Positions 45,401-57,400 of a stretch of 64,000 nt of DNA are shown here, piece by piece. Origin of the DNA: Paraescarpia echinospica (taxonomy: Eukaryota > Annelida > Polychaeta > Sabellida > Siboglinidae); the NCBI GenBank assembly GCA_020002185.1, contig CM034543.1:11057258-11121257 (forward strand), given 5' to 3'. The position numbers were made by a program, and so were the translations under genes. The notes under the pieces were generated by a model. The model had not been told where the DNA came from. It saw only the letters and a program-made list of their open reading frames with translations, and did no database searches. Position 1 is the first letter of the stretch. The number at the start of each line of letters is the position of its first letter.

Positions 45401-48400
45401 AATAATCCACCATGTTTATAATAATTATGTTTATACATTTATGGTACTTAAAAGTATAATTTGACATGGATACATTGTATGAATTAGCGTATGGGTCAGA
45501 CAATGTAAATAGGGTGCATAGGCATTTCAATACGGTACAAATATAGCACAGACATAATTTTAAAGAATAAGGCAGGGTATAATATCCAGATTCTACTTTT
45601 GCAATAATCTAACAGGTTTATAATACGTTTATATATTTGTGTTACTTAAAAGTGTAACTTGACATGAACATATTGTATGAAATATCTAAATGTCCGATAG
45701 ATTAAACAAACATGTTTCTTCTTCTTCAGATATATAGACAAATAAGACGATGCAGGTAAATTTAGGTTTTTTGCTGGCAGAACTTCACCAAATACAAGAT
45801 GGTCGCTGCAGTGAAGTAAAGCTTTTACTATTACAGTTTTAAAAAAAACGAATGTTGCAAACCATTACATCTGTGCACATTCGTAATCATACACCATGTG
45901 TCAGTATATCTAAACAAAGACACAGAAACTCATTCACCGTTTATGTAATTCAACACGTCCAACACTTTCACTTCCTGGAGACAGCAATACAGTTTTGAGT
46001 GTGAAATAAGCATGACAAATTTGTTGTATTCGAGTGCTCCTATAACATCTAAAGTATAGAATCAAGTTGGTAAGCCACACCTGCAGGCTGAAGTATTATG
46101 AAACGTTTTGGTAGGTGCACATACTATGTACATTTGTGCATGTTGTGAACAACTTTTCAAATTGTCATCATGTCTATTAAACGTCAGGTATGTATACTTT
46201 GGGAAGCCATCTTCTGCATCTTTTTTTGCTAGTTACTGTAACACACACATACACACATTCAAACCATTGCTTGCGCAAATGCATACACCTTTTTAGAAAG
46301 CTTTTAAAACACTTAATTCCTTGCCACACCAATAACATATTTGCATAATAAAACATTCTATCCAAAGCAAGCTAGTTGAATTTACCACAGAAGTTAGGTA
46401 GAGGTGCAATTTTGCAAAAGTTTGATGGTTTTTGTTATCCGTGCAGAAACCTATATTTGCCAATTTGAGGGTATAAATCAAAAATTAAAATTCCAAAGTA
46501 TTTTGTTTCATTTATCTCCAAAAATAGTATTTTCCTTTATCAGCAACATCCATTTTTATTTGCCATAATACATAAATCACAAAATTGTTTGATCACAAAG
46601 ATATTCACTGTAATCATATGATGAATAGGTTTCATAAAGACAGCAAGATAATCTAGAAAAAAATAGGTTCCTGCTGACAAAAACCTCAACCAAAGTTGGA
46701 TATAATGGATATGTGTTTATATTAGTTTATGCAATTCTGCAATACTAGCCTTAGTTTGTATGTCAGGCATTATTTTATGAAATACATATGCTAATGATGC
46801 AGACTTACTGTGCCTTGGAGTTCCCCTGTCAGGCAATAATATTTTATGCTTTCATGTTCCAACCAGGCTACCTAGTTAGTTATCAATGTCAGAAATAAAT
46901 CCTGGCCATTTTCGTTCCATCTGGTGTTGTGTTGGTGCGTAAAAAAAAACAATAAATGATCTAATTAATCAGACAGCACACCAAGACCATATCAAATACG
47001 TGGATGCTTGTATAATACAGTAATAATGTATATTAATTAGGTTAAGTTATTACTAATGTATTAAATGTTAGCCATCATAAATTAATACAACACCAAACTG
47101 CACTCTGACGTCATAGTCAAAAATAACGTAAATACTGAATTACACGCGTGCCCTTAAATACAATATTTACGGTAATCAACAACAGCCATTATTCCCACTC
47201 ACCGTCTTCCCCCTTTCCCTTCTTCCCAGTGCGGGAAGCGCCCTTCTCGACGGCTTTCTTCCCCTTCTTGTCATCCTCCTCTGGGGGAGAGACGTCCATG
47301 ATGAAGGCGACCAATCGTTGGAGACCTCCGTTTTCTTTGATGACCTAAATAACAATTAATCACCCACATATTTATAACAACTTTGTCTAAACATTTTAAA
47401 AGGCAAGTTCGTATATAGCGCAGTTTCCAAACCTCAGGACTGCTCAAAGCGCTTTATACTTTACTCCCTGGCAGACCTTTTCAATCGAACGCCATCTCGA
47501 TTTCTCTGGGAAGCATTCAGCCATGCTGCAATTAATGCGCAAAGACTATTCGTACACAAATATCTACCACTGTCTATAGCCAGGTATTCATTCATACAGC
47601 TGAGTGAACTGGAGCAACGTAGAATGAACAAACTTGCCCAAGGTGCAACACCGCAGCACAGGATTCGAACCCAGGTTCTCTTGATCGAGTCCATTGCTCT
47701 AGCTACTATGCCACTGCGCTCCAATTTACATATTTTATTAGCATACTCACCTTTTTATGTTGTCATATCTTCTTGTTGTATAATATTCATTTATTCAGTG
47801 TAATTGTTATAATTATTTATTAAACACTACAATTTTGTAGGACCACATTGGAAATAAGTGTACTTTTATACTATCCTAGATATCATTATGTATATGACAC
47901 TTTCTTTTAATATATTTGCATTTATAATAACATAATTTTACTGAATAGACTCAATCAATCATATCATTCACTGTATCATTTAAAGCAATCCTGTATGTTT
48001 CATTACCCGAATTCATCCTCTCACGTTCCATGAATATGTTGTACTTTGTCCCACTTAATTATAAATACAGTCAGGAGTGTGGGAACCAACCAACTTCAAA
48101 TGTACTTACAGTTTGGGATGCCTGCCTCTGTAATAATTGCCAAAACCTAATGTTTACCATTTGAATACTTTATTTAAAATTTTACGTTTTGTGGGAGAGC
48201 AGCATTCAAATCGCAAGCAATATTTTGGGCTTGTTAAATACAATATACCGACGGAATACATTCAACATATTTAATCTAGTATTACGAATGTTATGTTACT
48301 AATGAAGGAACAGACAGGTAGGTAGGTATACAAAAGTGGACCAAAACCAACCTCCATTGTCTCATAGTCTTCAAGACAATTTGACAGAACAGTAACAGCA

Positions 48401-51400
48401 TAGACATGAAGATCGTTGAACTCTGGCCGTCCAATGAAATCAATCAGCCTGTTCACACCATCCATCTCACGCAGTGCTATGCGATTGTCCGCTGAAAATT
48501 ACAACAAAATAATACCTATTCAAAGTTGTATACTGGGAATATACATAACAATACATTTAATCTTTGAAATAGAAGTAGACAAATAAAAAATAGTAAAATA
48601 ATTTCTTTCATTAACATACACGTACAACAATTTTCAAATTATTTTATTATTTTTGGTTTAACTACCATCATGTGGAATCCAAAACAATTACATAATTTTT
48701 CACAAACCAGGGGAATCATACAGTCGTTGATGTGGGAAAATATTGTTAAGGGAGAAATCTTAATCTGTCAACAGCATAAATATCATAGTCACATATTTTT
48801 ACCATTTAAAATGGTACAAACTTACCATTTTAAAGGTGCCTCCCCAATTTGATTATTTTTGTTTGTCTTAGTTCAAATTCATTTTGTGAAAAAGCAAACC
48901 TATCTAGTATCCACTATGACATGCTATCTCGTTCCGCAACTTTTTAGAAGTCGTTTTGACAAAATCATCAGATTAACTGATTTCGTCTGGACCCATAATA
49001 AATTTAAATGAATGTCAATATGTGAATGTGCAATAGGATTATCTATATGTTTTTATGTTGACATTGTTGACTTTCTTTGCTCTCTCAAAAACACATGACC
49101 TACTGATTCAGTGGGTCAAAAGCTAAATGTTGGTATGGCATTTGGTTTTGGCAAGTTAACCAATGGAATGACCATAATCAAGTCTTTCGGCCATAGCAAG
49201 TGAACAAAAAATGTTTGGCTTATCAAGACTCCAACATTTTTGTATCTATGCGGTATTTTTCGAAATCGTTTCAAAACTTATTGCTGATGTACGCATACGT
49301 GTCCAGGTTCTTCTTGTGACGTGATCCGGGGGAATGTTTGACTACTCTATATTTTCACTGAAAAACTCGAAATAACTACCATCATGTTTTTTTTAATGCG
49401 TCACCAATTGGTAGATCATATACCGGTGGTCCAGGGAAGTAACTGTACATAGAAAGAAGTGAACGGACCGTGGTGCCTGGGAGGAGATACACTTACAATT
49501 GGTAGATCATATACCCGTGGACCAAGGAAGTGATTGAACGCAGAAAGAAGTGAACGCACCTTGGTGCCTCGGAGGAGATACACTTACAATTAGTAGATCA
49601 TATACCAGTGGACGAAGGAAGCGACTGAACTCAGAAAGAAGTGAACGGACCTTGGTGCCTGGGAGGAGATACACTTACAATTGGTAGATCAAATACCAGT
49701 GGTCCAAGGGAGTGGTTGAACACAGAAAGAAGTGAACGGACCATGGTGCCTGGGAGGAGATACACTTACAATTGGTAGATCATATACCAGTGGACCAAGG
49801 AAGTGATTGAACGCAGAAAGAAGTGAATGGACCATGGTGCCTGGGAGGAGATACACTTACAATTGGTAGATCATATACCAGTGGTCCAAGGAAGTGATTG
49901 AACGCAGAAAGACGTGAACGGACCATGGTACCTGGGAGGAGATACACTTACAATTGGTAGATCATATACCAGTGGTCCAAGGGAGTGGTTGAACACAGAA
50001 AGAAGTGAACGGACCATGGTGCCTGGGAGGAGATACATTTACAATTGGTAGATCATATACCAGTGGACCAAGGAAGTGATTGAACGCAGAAAGAAGTGAA
50101 TGGACCATGGTGCCTGGGAGGAGATACACTTACAATTGGTAGATCATATACCAGTGGACCAAGGAAGTGATTGAACGCAGAAAGAAGTGAACGGACCATG
50201 GTGCCTGGGAGGAGATACACTTACAATTGGCAGATCATATACCAGTGGTCCAAGAAAGTGGTTGAACACAGAAAGAAGTGAATGGACCATGGTGCCTGGG
50301 AGGAGATACACTTACAATTGGTAGATCATATACCAGTGGACCAAGGAAGCGATTGAACACAGAAAGAAGTGAACGGACCATGGTGCCTGGGAGGAGATAC
50401 ACTTACAATTGGTAGATCATATACCAGTGGACCGAGGAAGTGATTGAACGCAGAAAGAAGTGAACGGACCATGGTGCCTGGGAGGAGATACACTTACAAT
50501 TGGTAGATCATATACCAGTGGACCAAGGAAGCGATTGAACACAGAAAGAAGTGAACGGACCATGGTACCTGGGAGGAGATACATTTACAATTGGTAGATC
50601 ATATACCAGTGGTCCAAGGAAGTGATTGAACACAGAAAGAAGTGAACGGACCATGGTGCCTGGGAGGAGATACACTTACAATTGGTAGATCATATACCAG
50701 TGGTCCAAGGAAGTGATTGAACACAGAAAGAAGTGAATGGAACGTGGTGCCTGGGAGGAAATACACTTACAATGCCTTCGAGTTAGAATATTAATATATA
50801 GATGAGGCCAAAGTATTGTTTCCAATGAAAACATTACAACATTGCCATACAGTAGTCCCTCTCTTCAGCGGACACATATTTATCCAAGCATAAGTGTCCC
50901 GACATGGCTGGTGTCCGCTCATCGGAGGGACAGGCTTCTTAGTGCCAAAGTTCAGACCAGTACAACCGACGCATGGTAAAGTTGTGGCATTATGTCAAGG
51001 CATTGACTGATAGGAATTAAGCACTATATATATACATATATGTTTATTATTACTGTGATGTATTAAAAATAAACAGTTGGTCATGAAGTCATATCGCCCG
51101 GCATCGTCCGCCCGACTCCCTCTGTCGATCTGAGATTTTCGTCAACCACGTCCGCGCACTGGTCACTCACTCACTGCCACTAACCTAAGCAATGGTATCA
51201 GCCCAGCGTTGCAGTGGAATTTGCTGCACGTATGGCAGCATTCAACCAAAAATGTCGAACGAAACATCTCCGTTACAACATTTGATAAATTGGTATTCTC
51301 GAACAATTTAGATATTCTGTAACTAAAATACTTCGTAAGAAATTCGCAAGTTGACGATTTTTGCTGCCCCCTACTGGCTAAAACAATAACCTGGAAATGA

Positions 51401-54400
51401 TCAACTGAATATTTAAATCAGTTGCTACATGCACCGTGAACGTTAATTAAATATTAAAAACAGTAACGGGTACAATCGTTAATTGTCTCACTTCATTTTT
51501 CATCCAATTTCGAAACATTCATTAATGCACAAATTGTGCATCAGTTGATAATGCGTTCCACTGTTTCATGCACTGGTAACTAGTTCATCTTTTCAAGGCA
51601 CTGGTAATATTTGCTGTTTGGCGTAGTGCAGCATAATTTGATGATGCTTGTTTATTATTTCACCTCAGTTTAGGCTTAATGTTGGACTACATTGAAAACA
51701 ATTGAGGTGAACCTTTTATACATCATATTTGTGAATCTTAATTGCAATTTACAAGATGAAAAGGCGAAGCCCTGACTGGGGCTGGAGGCGCTAACGGGGA
51801 AGCCATCATGGCATTGCTGGCGATGGCAGCAAACGTGATTGATAACAGCACAAAATTAACAATACCTTCCTCCACATTCACTCTGCCTAAAGTTTACATA
51901 TCGTAATCAAAGGAACTCTAAGTAGTTTAGACAAACACAACGATTACAGCAAGGAAGACAAGATCGTTATTACGGGTACACATGTACTTGGTGTTACCAT
52001 TGACACACACCAAGCCTTCAAGCTGTATGTCCGCCATTTTTGAATTAATGAATATTTGTCCGTCTTAGGAGGGACATATAACCAAAATATCCTGTCCGTT
52101 GTCCGCATACACGAGGTGTCCCCTCATCAGAGGGACATTAACATGGCTGAACGGTCCGTACATTGACAAACTGTCCCGACATAGCAGGTGTCCGGTCGTC
52201 AGAGGGTCCGCTGAAGAGAGGAACTACTGTATACGGCATGTAAAATTACAACATTATCGTAGATGGCATACAAAATTACAACATTGCCATACAGGGCATG
52301 TAACATGACAGCATTGCCATATATGGCATGTAACTTTACACCATTGCCATATATAACATGTAAAATTACAACACTACCATATATGGCATGCAAAATTACA
52401 ACATTGCCATACATGGCATTTAACGCCTCTCGCTGACTACTTGACCACTGACCTTCCTGTGTGGCCAGTTGGAGGGCGGACAGAGCCAGATGTTGGATGA
52501 CCGGATATTCTGACTTCAGCAGATCCATAATTGGCTGGATCCCATTGAGGTCTCGGATGGCTGCCTTTGTTTGGTAGTCCTACAACAGGTAGAGGAAATA
52601 GTTTTTTTACTGGCATAAATAATACAACTATTATCACAAAATATTTTATCATTTTTTAATGACAATTAATAAAGTATTATTCTAATTATTTACTATTATT
52701 AATTACCAATTTTATTATTAATTTTATTTGAATTCAACTCTCAAAATGTATTAATTTATTATTATTATATTTATTCTTTAGCATAATAATCAACTGTTGT
52801 GTCAACTGCTGAACAAAGTTTTCTTTTTGGTTTTAGTGTACAAAAACATTATTATGTTATTTTTAGTATTATTATAACAAAATATGTCAAAGGTGATAAC
52901 AGGTCAGTCCAGTCCAGTCGCGCCAGTAATAACAAATTCATTTGAAGCAACTGGATGCCCTAGATAGCAACCAGAAAACCCCCCTGGGTATGCCCCTGGT
53001 ATGAGAGAGGTTTTCCCAGGGGTATGCAAAAGGGTTGGCTGAAAGTAAGGATTTTGCCATGTTGTGTGCTACTCATGTTCGCATTTTGCACCAAAGACGG
53101 AGATCTCACGAGAGTATTTATTCTATCATCCCTTGGAATTCAAATTAGTTGGACAATGTGCACGCATGTGAATGTAAATGGACTGCGTCGTATTTGGACC
53201 GTGAGTTCATTTACCATGGTGTTAAAAATAAAACCCCTCTAAACAATTATTTTACTGTGTTGAGTGAGTTAGAAATGGCCAACTGGTGTACGTGCTATAA
53301 AAAATATAACATTGTTTTGAAAATTGTCTTGCCTTTCAAAATAGTAAATTTTTTATTTATAGATATCAGTGAACCACATATATAATGTTTAAATCACTAG
53401 ACACATAAACTGTTCCAGTTACCACTGAAGTCCATTACAATCTCCCACCGCCCAGCCATTCTTAGCCGTTTTTCCCGAGCGATTGAAGGAGGTGGTATGT
53501 TTCACCAATCAAAAATACTCCATTGCATGATCCATCGATACGCTCTCGCCTCAGAGGTAATCCCACTAAGAGCATATCTTGAAGATGTTGTCAAGATGGT
53601 TAATACCACCAAATCTAGTGCTCTTAATACTCGACTCTGCTTTTGCAGATAGTTTCATGTGAACCAAGAGATGCAATTTTTCCATAGCGTAGTCAATTGA
53701 CTGTCATAGAGAACACAGAATTAAAGAGGATTGGCGAAAAGATGAGATCACCGAATTGTTTGACCATGTCTATAAGGAAGTCTCAAACATTCTTCAAGAA
53801 ACTAACTATAGGAAAAAGACTGTCCTGTAGCTGGCTTAATTACTTAAAGTACCGGAGCTGAAGTTGTGGGTGAGCAACGTCAACTACGGACACTTCAACA
53901 TGTATGATCGTCTCATTGCAGCATTTGTTGATGAAGATACTGTGAACGAAAACATGAGGCAACTCGTGCAGGCGCTAGTATCTGTCATCAATGCCAAACG
54001 GAATTCCAAACTAACTTCCCGTGCAAATTCAAGATGCAAATTTGCTCTGAGATCCGTCCAGTGTGGAGGTGCAGCATCCTAAGCAGATGGCATGCAAGTT
54101 AGCAGGACTTTCTTGGAGTTTGTGACTGACTCCACCATTTCCCGTGGTGCACATGAACATCTTCTCCTGGCCAAGTTCTCGTCTAAGATGGGCATGTTTT
54201 ATCCACCTCTGTATGATGTCATCGTGAGGGTATTGTTGAGTTTCTATCCGCCTATTTATGTGAACACGGATTCACAGAATTATTCTGCATGAAGAACAAA
54301 CATCGAGTCCGACTCTGTGTCACCGATGGTCTCTGAATCAACCTGACCAGGTCAGCTTCCAGAATTGAGTATCTGATTTTTAAAAGGGTAGCCCATTCCA

Positions 54401-57400
54401 CTAGTTTTTATTCTATTTTGTATTACAAATTTGGAGTCCACTTTCGTTGATCTCATTAACAAAATTATACTACCGATGTATGTATGACCGTTGAAAGTGT
54501 AGAATAATCTTTTATAGTATCTATATTTTTTTGTTATAATGATGGGGGTACCCTGACGATCATCTCAGACCTTACGGGGTACGCAGATAGAAAAAGATTG
54601 GGAACCGTTGATCTACACTGTAAGACTGACTGTGGGTCTCTGTCAAAATGCTTTGTTTGTTTATGTCTGTGTGTGATTATCTGTGAAACGGTCACAGGTA
54701 TGAGCTTGAAATATAGCAGTAATACTTATTATATATGCATTTATAATTAAAGTTTATAATAAAATTATAAAAAAAATTGTAATGTATATTTAGTACCTTT
54801 GACTACAATTTTTTTCTTTAATCTGGAATTATTTGTGTGGTCCCGAAACAGGACATGAAAAAGGCACAATCTGACATGAGAAAATATCAAATTGGCTAAT
54901 ATAATTACAAACAGCATAGAATTGTCTACCAGTCATGCAGAGTGCATAAAATATAAATATTTAGCAAATTTATTACTAGTATGAGAACAAAATAATATAC
55001 AATATATTGATACATTAACAAACAGCTGGAAAAATACAGACTTTAAAAAACGACCGAGGTCTGAAGCATTAATAACAATTTAAATGTTGAGATAACTGCA
55101 TTTGCAGAGTTTTAAATCCTCAGAAACCAAGCCTAGAGGTGCATCAGACAAAAAAAGTTGAACAATTTAAAATTCATCAATAAACGGAATTAAAATTGTC
55201 AACAGATGCATGGATACGCCAGGGAGCTAAATTGGTTAAACAACTATACAGGTACATTTTAAATGACAGCTAATATTTGCGTAATATTTCAAACAATCTA
55301 ACACAAAGAGGGTGCAAATTCAAAACAGTGTTCACAGTACCTGTAGCATGAGAGCTATTGTCTCTATGCTATTCTTCTGTACATCTGGGTCGGCAGAACT
55401 GAGCAACCGAACAAGAGCTTCGAGCGTGCCCTGTTCATAGATGGCAACCTTGCTGGCGAAGTCATTCGCAAGATGCGAGAGACAGTAGGTGGCGTACTCG
55501 TGCACAACAACGTCCTCTGGTGGACAATCAATAAATTATTTACGAATTTAGTCACTGCAATCTTGGCATATGTTTGGTGATCATTTCAAAACATTGATGA
55601 AATCGGTGCCATGTAGAAGCAGTTTTTTGACACTGTACATTGATATATTTTCCAAAAAATACATTTCATTTTTGATCACAGTCCACAAGGCTGTTGAATT
55701 CTAACACATGCAGGCAGTTTTGTGTTATGACCAAAAGTCACAAAGTTCTATGAAATTGTACTGCTCGATCCATAATAATAATAATTATGATGACTCTTTA
55801 AAGCACTTAAATCTTTGTGCAACAAAACTGACAGAAAATCATAAAGAGGGATGCGAAAAAGTCATCATGAGTTTTCAGGAACTCCCAGGATTTACGATGG
55901 AATTGCAATGTCGTCAGTTTTCTGTGAATGATGGCTACAGTTGATATATGAAAGAAAAAGACAATTCTATTACACTGCATGGTTGACAGTAATGATCGTT
56001 GCATGGTAAAGTATACATTAATTCACAAGTTGTGATGCTGACCAACCGAGTGTCTAAATCTAGAAACATTCTGAGTGCTCATACTTACCATCAGAAGCCA
56101 GTAAAGCCACAACATATGGAATCGTGTCTTCCCGTTTTCTTAAAACCCGCCTCACATCGGCTGCAATGAAGTTAAATTACCATAATAAATGCACAAGATC
56201 ACCACTAGCTATGTTACAAGGACATCTCTATGAGATATTGGGTGCAATATAGCTTACCGGTGTTGGAATCCACTTGCTAACAGTCAATTTTGTTCATTTC
56301 CCTTCACACGCCTTTATAATTAAAAATGACTATCTGGCATTAGAGTGGTTAATGTAGGTGAATGTATGGTCACTGGATGGCTGAATGCATCCAAGAGGAA
56401 TTGAGTTGGTTTGGGAATGTACTGGTCTGCCAGGGGATGTAATGTAAATAATTTGAGTAGTTGAGAAATGACTGAATACTGTGCTTTATAAGAACATATT
56501 TTCATTGCAAATTCATTCCCAAATATATGTAATAATAATTATAGTATACTTATTTTATGAAGTGCCACATCCATAAATGTTTGTTTTTATTATTCTATTA
56601 TTTAATCAAATAATTTTGTTGCAACTTGGTAGACATCCATTACTCTTGGTGAATAATCTATCTTACTAATGAGCTACGACATATCTAATGTGAGATGAGC
56701 AAAATATCAAGAAACTGGTTGGTAGCAGAAACTGTTCCAGTGACCATACAGCTGCCGCATGCAGTCATGTGACCTGCTGCAGCGAACTGGCTTTTAAGTT
56801 GCTTGTGTCTGTTCTGCTGTCAATGATGTGTACATAAATGTTGCGATTTTGGCAAAAATGTGTACCTCATAACCTCATCTTTCATTGTCCAGTTTATATT
56901 CCTCGACAAACAATCCCAAACTAATCAAATACATGTATTCACGAACACATAGATTAAAAAAACAATACACAATATGAGTGCAAATGACCTTATTTTTTCT
57001 TACGCAAGCTCAGGTCACTCAGTGTCAGCACACGTTCTTCAAACCTTGTACAGATGCTACATAGAAAGCTCTATTACATTTGGGATTTTTGTGTAGTACG
57101 GTGGCCTGAGTATTGTGCATTGCAACACTCTTGTGAACAGTCAGGGTTAGTGGCAAGGTGGTGGGAGAAAAGCAGACCAGTCTAGAGGATCTGTACAGGC
57201 AATGGACTGAGAGAAAGGGAAGGAAGGTCTCCTCAGACCCCGAAAATCCCGTTTCCATGTTATAAACTGCTTCCTTCTGGCCGCCACTTTCAACTCCCTC
57301 ACTGTAAACTGAATCGCACTTGAAACTCATTTGTTCCCTCATCAATTAGACTAATGAATGAGTAACTGACCTTCGTTCCGCTTCATCTCTACCAGTCTGC

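Noticed and set aside
49410..50774. CRISPR-like array
   Set aside because: Units are contiguous 91-bp tandem copies without unique spacers, in an animal intron.
52199..52528. 109-codon minus-strand frame including an ARMC3 exon
   Set aside because: The N-terminal part is the genuine exon, but beyond the splice donor at 52453 the frame is just the translated 30-bp minisatellite.
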